This document shows, piece after piece, positions 51,450 through 59,951 of a DNA stretch of 64,000 bases. Source of the stretch: Streptomyces fagopyri. GTDB taxonomy: Bacteria > Actinomycetota > Actinomycetes > Streptomycetales > Streptomycetaceae. The DNA lies in assembly GCF_009498275.1 (NCBI RefSeq), contig NZ_CP045643.1, positions 2,170,001 to 2,234,000 on the forward strand, given 5' to 3'. Numbering within the stretch: position 1 is the first letter of the stretch; the number at the start of each line of letters is the position of its first letter. Made by a program: the position numbers and the translations under genes. The notes below the pieces were generated by a model that made no database searches, was not told the origin of the DNA, and worked only from the letters and a program-made list of their open reading frames with translations.

Positions 51450-53255
51450 ATGGCCGCTCCCCAGTCCGACCTTCCCCTGTCCCCTCTCCAGACCGTCGCC
51501 GTCGTCGGCCTCGGCACCATGGGCACCGGTATCGCCGAGGTGCTCGCCCGGGCCGGCCGCGACGTCGTCGGCATCGACGTCAGCGAGGCCGCGGCCGTCC
51601 AGGCCGTCACCGCGCTCGAAGCCTCCACCGCCCGCGCCGTGCGGCGCGAGCGGCTCACCGGGGCGGAGCGCGAGGGCGTCCTCGCCCGTTTCCGTACCTC
51701 CACCGACCTCGCCGCCGCGGCCGACGCCGACCTGGTCATCGAGGTGACCCCGGAGTCGTACGACATCAAGCAGCAGGTCTTCCGCGCGCTGGACGACATC
51801 GTGCGCCCGGACACCATCCTGGCCACCGGTACCAACGCCCTGTCCGTGACGCGTCTGGCCGCCGACTCGGCCCACCCCGAGCGCGTCCTCGGCCTGCACT
51901 TCTTCAACCCGGCGCCCGCGATGAAACTCGTCGAGGTCGTCTCCTCCGTGCTGACCGCGCCCGCGGCGGTCAGCGCCGTCACCAACCTCGCCCTCGACCT
52001 CGGCAAGGAGCCCGTCGCGGTCGGCGACCGCCCCGGCTTCGTCGCCGACGGACTGCTCTTCGGCTACCTGAACCAGGCGGCCGCGATGTACGAGGCGAAG
52101 TACGCCTCACGCGAGGACATCGACGCCGCGATGAAGCTCGGCTGCGGCCTGCCCATGGGCCCGCTCGCCCTGCTCGACCTGATCGGCGTCGACACGGCCC
52201 GTACGGTCCTCGAGGCCATGTACGCCGAGTCCCGCGACCGCCTGCACGCCCCCGCGCCCATCCTCAAGCAGCTCAGCGAGGCGGGCCTGACCGGACGCAA
52301 GTCGGGACGCGGCTTCTACTCCTACGAGGCTCCCGGCAGCCCGAGCGTCGTGCGGGACGCGCTGACGCCGCTCTCCGGCGGCCCCGGCACACCGGGCCGT
52401 ACGGTGCGCTCGGTCGGCGTCGCCGGCTCCGGGACGATGGCGTCCGGCATCGCCGAGGTCTTCGCGAAGGCCGGGTACGAGGTCGTCCTGGCCGCCCGCA
52501 GCGAGGAGAAGGCGCAGGCCGCCAAGGCCCGGATCGGCAAGTCGCTGGCACGGTCGGTCGACAAGGGCCGGCTGACCGCCGAGGCCGCCGCGAGCACCCT
52601 GGACCTGATCACACCGGCGGGCTCCTACGACTCCTTCTCCGACGTCGATCTCGCCCTGGAGGCGGTGGCCGAGGACCTGGACGTCAAGCAGCAACTGTTC
52701 GCCGTGTTCGACAAGGTCTGCAAGCCCGGCGCGATCCTCGCCACCACCACCTCCTCGCTGCCCGTCGTGGCCTGCGCCCGCGCGACCTCGCGCCCGCAGG
52801 ACGTGATCGGCATGCACTTCTTCAACCCTGCCCCCGCGATGAAGCTGGTCGAGGTGGTCAGGACCGTCCTGACCGCGGACGACGTGCACGGCACGGTCCG
52901 CGAGCTGTGCGAGAAGATCCGCAAGCACCCGGTGGACTGCGGCGACCGCGCCGGATTCATCGTGAACGCGCTGCTCTTCCCGTACCTGAACAACGCGATC
53001 AAGATGGTCCAGGAGCACTACGCGACGCTCGACGACATCGACGCCGCGATGAAGCTGGGCGGCGGGTACCCGATGGGTCCCTTCGAGCTCCTGGACGTGG
53101 TGGGCCTGGACGTCTCCCTGGCCATCGAGAAGGTGCTGCACCGGGAGTTCCGTGACCCGGGCCTCGCCCCGGCGCCGCTCCTGGAGCATCTGGTGGCCGC
53201 GGGCTGCCTCGGCCGCAAGACGGGACGCGGCTTCCGCGAATATGCCCGCCGCTGA
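51450..53255 (+). CDS. 3-hydroxyacyl-CoA dehydrogenase, tandemly duplicated
   Basis: A 601-residue protein made of two complete 3-hydroxyacyl-CoA dehydrogenase modules; single-module enzymes are about 285 residues. Module 1 has the NAD motif VVGLGTMGTGIAEVLARAG and the catalytic region LHFFNPAPAMKLVEVV, ending KSGRGFYSY. Module 2 repeats these from GVAGSGTMASGIAEVFAKAG and MHFFNPAPAMKLVEVV to KTGRGFREY. It oxidises 3-hydroxyacyl-CoA, or works in reverse as a 3-hydroxybutyryl-CoA enzyme. Its place next to the ethylmalonyl-CoA genes suggests it feeds crotonyl-CoA. It begins at ATG 51450 with TGGAGT upstream. Confidence 0.92.
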   Translation: MAAPQSDLPLSPLQTVAVVGLGTMGTGIAEVLARAGRDVVGIDVSEAAAVQAVTALEASTARAVRRERLTGAEREGVLARFRTSTDLAAAADADLVIEVTPESYDIKQQVFRALDDIVRPDTILATGTNALSVTRLAADSAHPERVLGLHFFNPAPAMKLVEVVSSVLTAPAAVSAVTNLALDLGKEPVAVGDRPGFVADGLLFGYLNQAAAMYEAKYASREDIDAAMKLGCGLPMGPLALLDLIGVDTARTVLEAMYAESRDRLHAPAPILKQLSEAGLTGRKSGRGFYSYEAPGSPSVVRDALTPLSGGPGTPGRTVRSVGVAGSGTMASGIAEVFAKAGYEVVLAARSEEKAQAAKARIGKSLARSVDKGRLTAEAAASTLDLITPAGSYDSFSDVDLALEAVAEDLDVKQQLFAVFDKVCKPGAILATTTSSLPVVACARATSRPQDVIGMHFFNPAPAMKLVEVVRTVLTADDVHGTVRELCEKIRKHPVDCGDRAGFIVNALLFPYLNNAIKMVQEHYATLDDIDAAMKLGGGYPMGPFELLDVVGLDVSLAIEKVLHREFRDPGLAPAPLLEHLVAAGCLGRKTGRGFREYARR

Positions 53256-53368
53256 GCGTCCCGGCGACCGGTCCGCGGACAGCGCCGACTGGGGCGGGCT
53301 GCTCGAACCCGTCGGAAACCCCCCGCCCGTCGAGGGTGGGGGGATCCCCGGACTTGCACGTCCTCCTG

Positions 53369-53383
53369 CGTACATGCAGTACG
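53369..53383. promoter_or_regulatory. Candidate TetR autoregulatory operator
   Basis: Perfect inverted repeat CGTAC-N5-GTACG, 9 bp upstream of the chosen TetR ATG (53392). Short, but well placed for autorepression. No copy was found at the ccr promoter, which holds a different palindrome. Confidence 0.4.
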
Positions 53384-53391
53384 TTCGGGTC

Positions 53392-54231
53392 ATGTCCCAG
53401 CCCGCCAGGTCCTCACGTACACCGGCCACGCCCGACGCACCGGAGAGTGCCGCGGGCGGTCGCGCCGCCGCGCAACGGCTCAAGATGCGACGGGAACTGG
53501 CGGCCTCGGCCATGGAACTGTTCGCGACCAAGGGGTACGAGGCGACCACCGTCGACGAGATCGCCGCCCGGGCCGGGGTGGCCCGCCGCACCTTCTTCCG
53601 CCACTTCCGTTCGAAGGAAGAGGCGATCTTCCCCGATCACGACGACACCTTGATCCGCGCCGAGGCGGTCCTCGACGCCGCGCCCGCGCACGAGCATCCC
53701 CTCGACACGGTGTGCCGCGGCATCAAGGAAGTCATGAAGATGTACGCGGCCCACCCCGAGATCTCCGTCTCGCGCTACAAACTGACCCGTGAGGTGCCCA
53801 CGCTCCGGGAGGCCGAGATCGCCTCCGTGGCCCGCTACGAGCGGCTCTTCACCCGCTACCTCCTCGGCCACTTCGACGAGCACGCCCACGACGACGACGC
53901 CAACGACGATCCGCTGCTCGCGGAGGTCGCCGCGTCCGCCGTGGTCACGGCGCACAACCACGTCCTGCGGCGCTGGCTGCGGGCCGGCGGCCAGGGAGAC
54001 GTGGAGACCCAGCTCGACCACGCCTTCGCCATCGTCCGCCGGACGTTCGGGTCCGGGATCGGCGCCGGGCGGGACGCCGCGCCGCGCACGGCACCCGCGA
54101 GCTCCTTCACGGAGGGGGACGTCCTGGTGACCGTGGCCCGGGTCGACGCCCCGCTCGACCAGGTGATGCGCACGATCGAACAGGCGCTGCGCGACCGCCC
54201 GCCGGGTTCGCGGAACCAGCAGAACCCGTAG
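53392..54231 (+). CDS. TetR-family regulator
   Basis: A 279-residue regulator. The helix-turn-helix spans about 40-85: ATKGYEATTVDEIAARAGVA then RRTFFRHFRSKEEAIF. The ligand-binding domain has an acidic loop (HDDDANDDP). The ATG at 53392 is used; an ATG at 53374 would place the start within a palindrome. It lies between the dehydrogenase and the ccr operon, all on one strand, so it is the candidate controller of the ethylmalonyl-CoA genes. The ligand is probably an acyl-CoA by context only. Confidence 0.88.
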   Translation: MSQPARSSRTPATPDAPESAAGGRAAAQRLKMRRELAASAMELFATKGYEATTVDEIAARAGVARRTFFRHFRSKEEAIFPDHDDTLIRAEAVLDAAPAHEHPLDTVCRGIKEVMKMYAAHPEISVSRYKLTREVPTLREAEIASVARYERLFTRYLLGHFDEHAHDDDANDDPLLAEVAASAVVTAHNHVLRRWLRAGGQGDVETQLDHAFAIVRRTFGSGIGAGRDAAPRTAPASSFTEGDVLVTVARVDAPLDQVMRTIEQALRDRPPGSRNQQNP

Positions 54232-54732
54232 AACCCGTAGAACCCCTAGAAACAGAGAACCCGCAGAGCCAGAGAACCCGCAGAACCGGTGGGACGCGCG
54301 GACCGCGCCGCCGTCCGGCAGGACGTCCCGGCGCGGGCCCGTGGGTTCCCGCCCCTTCCGGAGACGGGCTTCCCCGCCCCCACCCGGAAGCGGGCCTCCC
54401 CGCTCCTTGCGGAAGCGGGCCTTCCCACCGCCTCCCGTGATCCGAGGTCCATGACCTCGCGCACGCGCCCCGCGACCCGCGCGGCGCGTGCGCCCCACAC
54501 AGGTGTCGCCACCGTCACCCGATCGGCGGAGCCCCAGGGCGGGCGACCGGGCCGCTCGCACCGTGGAAACTCCCTCGCCTTCGTGGCACCCCGGCCCCCT
54601 CGACGGCACTCTCCGCACGCGTCATGTGACTCTCCGCGACATCCGGATCACCCGTCGGCCGCCTCGCCGCCGCCCCACCGCGCCCTCCATTCCCGTGCGA
54701 GAGCCGGTCGCACCCCCTCCGAACAGGGGTTT

Positions 54733-54781
54733 TGATCGATCATCGGTCGATCTGATCGATCATCGCTCACGTGTTACGTAA
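54733..54781. promoter_or_regulatory. Palindromic operator cluster upstream of ccr
   Basis: TGATCGATCA, a perfect 10-bp palindrome, occurs at 54733-54742 and 54753-54762 within a 13-bp direct repeat (TGATCGATCATCG). Its centres are 20 bp apart, about two helical turns, with ATCGGTCGAT between them. TTACGTAA (54774-54781) follows. The cluster is about 40-90 bp upstream of the -35, a position that fits an activator or an upstream repressor. Confidence 0.6.
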
Positions 54782-54818
54782 AGATTTCACCTGAGCGCAA
54801 CTCATGGCACTCCGTGCC

Positions 54819-54847
54819 TTGCCAGGTGACACGGCGTGCCATACGTT
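54819..54847 (+). promoter_or_regulatory. ccr promoter
   Basis: TTGCCA (54819-54824), 17-bp spacer, TACGTT (54842-54847): both hexamers match the main vegetative consensus at the key bases. Transcription would start near 54854, leaving an untranslated leader of about 220 nt before ccr. Confidence 0.65.
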
Positions 54848-55073
54848 GATGTTGTCCGGGCGGCCGGCGTGCAGAGATCCCTCGTACGCCGGCTGTCCCC
54901 GCACACCACTGGTGAGCGCGCCCGGACGCCTGCGTCACAGGCACCCTCCCGCGCCGACAAAGCGCTGCCACAGCTCCACCTCCGCCGAACCGACGGCACA
55001 CCCCTCACTCAGCAGCAGCACCGACGTAAGCCCCAGCGTCTTCCCTCGGACGCGTATCGCCGGAGGCAACACC

Positions 55074-56411
55074 GTGAAGGAAATCCTGGACGCGATCCAG
55101 TCGCCGGACTCCACGTCCGCCGACTTCGCCGCTCTTCCCCTCCCCGAGTCCTACCGCGCCATCACCGTGCACAAGGACGAGACGGAGATGTTCGCCGGGC
55201 TCAGCACCCGCGACAAGGACCCCCGCAAGTCGATCCACCTGGACGACGTGCCGGTGCCGGAGCTCGGCCCGGGCGAGGCCCTGGTGGCCGTCATGGCCTC
55301 CTCCGTCAACTACAACTCCGTGTGGACCTCGATCTTCGAGCCGGTGTCGACCTTCAGCTTCCTGGAGCGCTACGGCCGGCTCAGCGACCTCAGCAAGCGC
55401 CACGACCTGCCCTACCACGTCATCGGTTCGGACCTCGCGGGCGTCGTCCTGCGCACCGGCCCCGGCGTGAACTCCTGGAAGCCCGGCGACGAGGTCGTCG
55501 CGCACTGCCTCTCGGTCGAGCTGGAGTCCTCGGACGGCCACAACGACACGATGCTCGACCCCGAGCAGCGCATCTGGGGCTTCGAGACCAACTTCGGCGG
55601 CCTCGCCGAGATCGCCCTCGTCAAGTCCAACCAGCTCATGCCGAAGCCGGACCACCTGAGCTGGGAGGAGGCCGCCGCTCCCGGGCTGGTGAACTCCACC
55701 GCCTACCGGCAGCTGGTCTCCCGCAACGGCGCCGGCATGAAGCAGGGCGACAACGTGCTCATCTGGGGCGCGAGCGGCGGGCTCGGCTCGTACGCCACCC
55801 AGTTCGCACTCGCCGGCGGCGCCAACCCCGTCTGCGTCGTCAGCAGCGAGCAGAAGGCGGACATCTGCCGCTCGATGGGCGCCGAGGCGATCATCGACCG
55901 CAACGCCGAGGGCTACAGGTTCTGGAAGGACGAGTCCACCCAGGACCCGAAGGAGTGGAAGCGCTTCGGCAAGCGCATCCGCGAGTTCACCGGGGGCGAG
56001 GACATCGACATCGTCTTCGAGCACCCCGGCCGCGAGACCTTCGGCGCGAGCGTCTACGTCACCCGCAAGGGCGGCACCATCACCACCTGCGCCTCGACCT
56101 CGGGCTACATGCACGAGTACGACAACCGCTACCTGTGGATGTCGCTGAAGCGGATCATCGGCTCGCACTTCGCGAACTACCGCGAGGCGTGGGAGGCCAA
56201 CCGGCTCGTCGCCAAGGGCAAGATCCACCCGACGCTCTCCAAGGTGTACTCCCTGGAGGAGACCGGACAGGCCGCGTACGACGTGCACCGCAACCTCCAC
56301 CAGGGCAAGGTCGGTGTGCTCACCCTGGCGCCCCGTGAGGGCCTGGGTGTGCGCGACGAGGAGAAGCGCGCGCAGCACATCGACGCCATCAACCGCTTCC
56401 GGAACGTCTGA
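55074..56411 (+). CDS. ccr: Crotonyl-CoA carboxylase/reductase
   Basis: A 445-residue MDR-family enzyme that reduces and carboxylates crotonyl-CoA with NADPH and CO2 to ethylmalonyl-CoA. The four CO2-binding residues known from the Kitasatospora enzyme are all present at the same numbers: Asn81, Phe170, Glu171 and His365 (in GSHFANYRE). The NADPH motif is WGASGGLGSYA. The GTG at 55074 with GGAGG upstream gives the family's usual start and numbering. It is the first gene of the ethylmalonyl-CoA operon and also supplies ethylmalonyl-CoA as a possible polyketide extender. The promoter is at 54819-54847. Confidence 0.96.
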   Translation: MKEILDAIQSPDSTSADFAALPLPESYRAITVHKDETEMFAGLSTRDKDPRKSIHLDDVPVPELGPGEALVAVMASSVNYNSVWTSIFEPVSTFSFLERYGRLSDLSKRHDLPYHVIGSDLAGVVLRTGPGVNSWKPGDEVVAHCLSVELESSDGHNDTMLDPEQRIWGFETNFGGLAEIALVKSNQLMPKPDHLSWEEAAAPGLVNSTAYRQLVSRNGAGMKQGDNVLIWGASGGLGSYATQFALAGGANPVCVVSSEQKADICRSMGAEAIIDRNAEGYRFWKDESTQDPKEWKRFGKRIREFTGGEDIDIVFEHPGRETFGASVYVTRKGGTITTCASTSGYMHEYDNRYLWMSLKRIIGSHFANYREAWEANRLVAKGKIHPTLSKVYSLEETGQAAYDVHRNLHQGKVGVLTLAPREGLGVRDEEKRAQHIDAINRFRNV

Positions 56412-56420
56412 GGTCCCCAG

Positions 56421-58454
56421 ATGACAGAGCGTCAGCGTCAGAAGGACCGGCCGTGGCTCATGCGCACGTACGCCGGGCACTCCACGGCCGAGGCGTCCAA
56501 CGAGCTGTACCGGCGCAACCTCGCCAAGGGCCAGACCGGTCTGTCGGTCGCGTTCGACCTGCCGACGCAGACCGGCTACGACCCCGACCACATCCTCGCC
56601 CGCGGCGAGGTCGGCCGGGTCGGGGTTCCGGTCTCGCACCTCGGTGACATGCGCCGGCTGTTCCAGGACATCCCCCTGGACCAGATGAACACCTCGATGA
56701 CCATCAACGCCACCGCCATGTGGCTGCTGGCGCTCTATCAGGTCGTCGCCGAGGAGCAGGGTGTGGACATCACCACGCTCCAGGGCACGACACAGAACGA
56801 CATCGTGAAGGAGTACCTCTCGCGGGGCACTCACGTGTTCCCGCCGGTGCCCTCGCTCCGCCTGACGACGGACATGATCGCCTACACGGTCTCCCACATC
56901 CCCAGGTGGAACCCGATCAACATCTGCTCGTACCACCTCCAGGAGGCCGGTGCGACGCCGGTCCAGGAGATCGCGTACGCGATGTCGACGGCCATCGCGG
57001 TGCTGGACGCCGTCCGCGACTCGGGGCAGGTGCCCCCGGAGAAGTTCGGTGACGTCGTCGCCCGTATCTCCTTCTTCGTGAACGCGGGAGTCCGGTTCAT
57101 CGAGGAGATGTGCAAGATGCGCGCGTTCAACCGCATCTGGGACGAGGTCACGCGCGAGCGGTACGGCATCCAGGACCCCAAGCAGCGCCGCTTCCGCTAC
57201 GGCGTCCAGGTCAACTCCCTCGGGCTGACCGAGGCCCAGCCGGAGAACAACGTCCAGCGGATCGTGCTGGAGATGCTGGCCGTGACGCTCTCGAAGGACG
57301 CACGCGCGCGGGCCGTGCAGCTTCCCGCCTGGAACGAGGCACTGGGCCTGCCCCGGCCCTGGGACCAGCAGTGGTCGCTGCGCATCCAGCAGGTGCTGGC
57401 CCACGAGAGCGATCTGCTGGAGTACGAGGACATCTTCGAGGGCTCGCACGTCATCGAGGCCAAGGTGGCCTCCCTGGTGGAGGAGTCGCTCGCCGAGATG
57501 GACCGGATCGACGAGATGGGCGGGGCGATGGCCGCCGTCGAGTCGGGCTATCTCAAGTCGCAGCTCGTCTCCTCGCACGCCGAACGCCGGGCCCGGATCG
57601 AGGGCGGCGCGGAGAAGATCGTCGGCGTCAACATCTACGAGTCGACGGAGCCCAACCCGCTCACCGCCGATCTGGACGCGGCGATACAGACGGTCGACCC
57701 GGCGGTCGAGGCCCGTGTCGTCGCCGCCCTCCAGCAGTGGCGCGACACGCGCTACCAACCGCCGTTCAACCACCCGCGCCCGTGCAAGGCGCTGGAGCGG
57801 CTGAAGGAGGCGGCCAAGGGCACCGACAACCTCATGGAGGCCACCCTGGAGTGCGCCCGCGCCGGGGTCACGACCGGCGAGTGGTCCGGGGCCCTGCGCG
57901 AGGTCTTCGGCGAGTTCCGCGCACCGACCGGCGTCTCCTCGGCGCCCGTCGCGGTCACCGCCGAGGAGGGCACCGCGCTGGCCCTGGTGCGCCGGCGGGT
58001 CGAGGACACAGCCCGGGAACTCGGTGTGGGCAAGCTCCGGTTCCTGGTGGGCAAGCCCGGTCTGGACGGGCACTCCAACGGTGCCGAGCAGATCGCCGTA
58101 CGGGCCCGCGACGCCGGGTTCGAGGTGGTCTACCAGGGCATCAGGCTGACGCCCGAACAGATCGTGGACGCCTCGATCGCCGAGGACGTGCACGCCGTCG
58201 GCCTGTCCATCCTGTCCGGCTCGCACGCCCAACTGGTGCCGGACGTGCTGGAACGGCTGCGCGAGGCCGGCGCGGCCGACATCCCGGTGATCGCCGGCGG
58301 GATCATCCCGAACGCCGACGCCGAACAGCTGCGCGCCGCCGGAGTGGCCGCGGTCTTCACCCCGAAGGACTTCGACATCACGGGAATCATCGGCCGTATC
58401 GTCGACGAGATCCGGAAAGCGAACAAGCTCGACCCCCTGGAGGTCCCCGCATGA
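56421..58454 (+). CDS. meaA: Ethylmalonyl-CoA mutase (coenzyme B12-dependent)
   Basis: A 677-residue single-chain mutase of the MeaA/Ecm family. It rearranges (2R)-ethylmalonyl-CoA to (2S)-methylsuccinyl-CoA. The substrate barrel starts RTYAGHSTAEASNELYRRNL and includes SVAFDLPTQTGYD. The C-terminal cobalamin domain has GLDGHSNGAEQ (DxHxxG), VGLSILSGSHA and IPVIAGGIIP. It lies 9 bp after ccr, and this ccr-ecm pairing favours Ecm over methylmalonyl-CoA mutase. Confidence 0.94.
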   Translation: MTERQRQKDRPWLMRTYAGHSTAEASNELYRRNLAKGQTGLSVAFDLPTQTGYDPDHILARGEVGRVGVPVSHLGDMRRLFQDIPLDQMNTSMTINATAMWLLALYQVVAEEQGVDITTLQGTTQNDIVKEYLSRGTHVFPPVPSLRLTTDMIAYTVSHIPRWNPINICSYHLQEAGATPVQEIAYAMSTAIAVLDAVRDSGQVPPEKFGDVVARISFFVNAGVRFIEEMCKMRAFNRIWDEVTRERYGIQDPKQRRFRYGVQVNSLGLTEAQPENNVQRIVLEMLAVTLSKDARARAVQLPAWNEALGLPRPWDQQWSLRIQQVLAHESDLLEYEDIFEGSHVIEAKVASLVEESLAEMDRIDEMGGAMAAVESGYLKSQLVSSHAERRARIEGGAEKIVGVNIYESTEPNPLTADLDAAIQTVDPAVEARVVAALQQWRDTRYQPPFNHPRPCKALERLKEAAKGTDNLMEATLECARAGVTTGEWSGALREVFGEFRAPTGVSSAPVAVTAEEGTALALVRRRVEDTARELGVGKLRFLVGKPGLDGHSNGAEQIAVRARDAGFEVVYQGIRLTPEQIVDASIAEDVHAVGLSILSGSHAQLVPDVLERLREAGAADIPVIAGGIIPNADAEQLRAAGVAAVFTPKDFDITGIIGRIVDEIRKANKLDPLEVPA

Positions 58455-59416
58455 CCACGCCCGTCAACCGCCTTCGTCCGCGGCGATCCTGCCTGGCCGT
58501 GCCCGGCTCGAACCCGCGCTTCCTGGAGAAGGCCCAGGGCCTCCCCGCGGACCAGGTCTTCCTGGACCTGGAGGACGCCTGCGCCCCGCTGGCCAAGCCC
58601 GACGCACGGCACACCATCGTGAAGTTCCTCAACGAGGGCGACTGGACCGGCAAGACGCGGGTCGTACGGGTGAACGACTGGACGACGCACTGGACGTACC
58701 GCGACGTCGTCACGGTCGTCGAGGGCGCGGGCCAGAACCTCGACTGCATCATGCTGCCGAAGGTCCAGGACGCCCAGCAGGTCGTGGCCCTCGACCTGCT
58801 GCTGACGCAGATCGAGAAGACGATGGGCTTCGAGGTCGGCAAGATCGGCATCGAGGCGCAGATCGAGAACGCGAAGGGCCTGGTGAACGTCGACGAGATC
58901 GCCGCCGCCTCGCCGCGCGTGGAGACCATCATCTTCGGCCCGGCCGACTTCATGGCGTCGATCAACATGAAGTCGCTCGTCGTCGGCGAGCAGCCCCCGG
59001 GATACCCGGCGGACGCCTACCACTACATCCTGATGCGCATCCTGATGGCCGCGCGGACGCACGACCTCCAGGCGATCGACGGCCCCTACCTGCAGATCCG
59101 CAACCAGGAGGGCTACCGCGAGGTCGCGGGGCGCGCCGCCGCCCTCGGTTTCGACGGCAAGTGGGTGCTGCACCCGGACCAGGTGGCCGCGGCCAACGAG
59201 ATCTTCTCGCCCTCCCAGGAGGACTTCGACCACGCCGAGCTGATTCTCGACGCATACGAGTACTACACGTCCGAGGCGGGCGGCAAGAAGGGCTCCGCGA
59301 TGCTCGGTGACGAGATGATCGACGAGGCCAGCCGCAAGATGGCACTGGTGATCTCCGGCAAGGGCCGGGCGGCCGGCATGCGGCGCACCAGCAAGTTCGA
59401 AGCCCCGGAGGCCTGA
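58451..59416 (+). CDS. L-malyl-CoA/beta-methylmalyl-CoA lyase (HpcH/HpaI family)
   Basis: A 321-residue CitE-like aldolase. RRSCLAVPGSNPRFLEKAQG, VFLDLEDACAP (metal Glu/Asp), IGIEAQIENAKGL and FGPADFMASI are family motifs. It cleaves beta-methylmalyl-CoA to glyoxylate and propionyl-CoA, the last step of the pathway's C5 branch, and may also act on malyl-CoA. The ATG at 58451 overlaps the mutase stop (ATGA). The assignment is by family plus operon position. Confidence 0.93.
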   Translation: MTTPVNRLRPRRSCLAVPGSNPRFLEKAQGLPADQVFLDLEDACAPLAKPDARHTIVKFLNEGDWTGKTRVVRVNDWTTHWTYRDVVTVVEGAGQNLDCIMLPKVQDAQQVVALDLLLTQIEKTMGFEVGKIGIEAQIENAKGLVNVDEIAAASPRVETIIFGPADFMASINMKSLVVGEQPPGYPADAYHYILMRILMAARTHDLQAIDGPYLQIRNQEGYREVAGRAAALGFDGKWVLHPDQVAAANEIFSPSQEDFDHAELILDAYEYYTSEAGGKKGSAMLGDEMIDEASRKMALVISGKGRAAGMRRTSKFEAPEA

Positions 59417-59421
59417 GCACC

Positions 59422-59949
59422 ATGCAGTTCGGACGCACGTACGAAGAGTTCGAGGTCGGCGCGGTCTACAAGCACTGGCCCGGCAAGACGGTCACCGAGT
59501 ACGACGACCACCTCTTCTGCCTTCTGACCATGAACCACCACCCCCTCCACATGGACACGAACTATGCGGAGAGGACGACGGACTTCGGCCGGAACGTTGT
59601 CGTGGGCAACTACATCTACTCGCTGCTGCTCGGCATGTCGGTCCCCGACGTGTCCGGGAAGGCGATCGCCAATCTGGAGGTCGAGTCGCTGAAGCACGTG
59701 GCGCCGACCTTCCACGGCGACACCATCTACGGCGAGACGACCGTCCTCGACAAGACGCCCTCCCGGTCGAAGAGCGACCGCGGGATCGTCCACGTCGAGA
59801 CCAGGGGCTACAAGCAGGACGGCACGGTGGTCTGCGTGTTCCGCCGCAAGGTGATGGTCCCCACCGAGACGTACATCAAGGAGCGCGGCGGCGAGCAGCC
59901 CGGCCGCCCGGAGCCGACCGCACCCGCGGAGAAGAAGACGGAGAAGTAG
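59422..59949 (+). CDS. MaoC-family mesaconyl-CoA hydratase
   Basis: A 175-residue hot-dog-fold hydratase. The active-site motif is the MaoC type: MNHHPLHMDTNYAERTTDFG (His/Asp), with IYGETTVLDKTPS as the second half. It hydrates mesaconyl-C1-CoA to beta-methylmalyl-CoA in the ethylmalonyl-CoA pathway. It is one MaoC domain, where some homologues are double. The start ATG lies 5 bp after the lyase stop. The assignment is by family and gene order. Confidence 0.9.
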   Translation: MQFGRTYEEFEVGAVYKHWPGKTVTEYDDHLFCLLTMNHHPLHMDTNYAERTTDFGRNVVVGNYIYSLLLGMSVPDVSGKAIANLEVESLKHVAPTFHGDTIYGETTVLDKTPSRSKSDRGIVHVETRGYKQDGTVVCVFRRKVMVPTETYIKERGGEQPGRPEPTAPAEKKTEK

Positions 59950-59951
59950 CC

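Larger units (their letters stand above)
54232..55073. other. 842-bp region upstream of ccr: repeats, palindromes, promoter and long leader
   Basis: Contents in order: an AGAACCCGT/AGAACCCGC array continuing from 54224 to about 54290; three 26-bp units with CGGAAGCGGGCCTTCCC-like sequence (about 54358-54435); about 290 bp with nothing recognisable; palindromes at 54733-54781; the ccr promoter at 54819-54847; then a leader of about 220 nt to the ccr GTG. No gene is supported in this stretch. Confidence 0.6.

Noticed and set aside
55005..58232. A 1075-codon open frame on the minus strand opposite ccr and meaA
   Set aside because: It is a mirror of two well-supported plus-strand enzymes. Its product lacks domains and is Val/Asp/Leu/Arg-rich, as expected from antisense GC-skewed codons.
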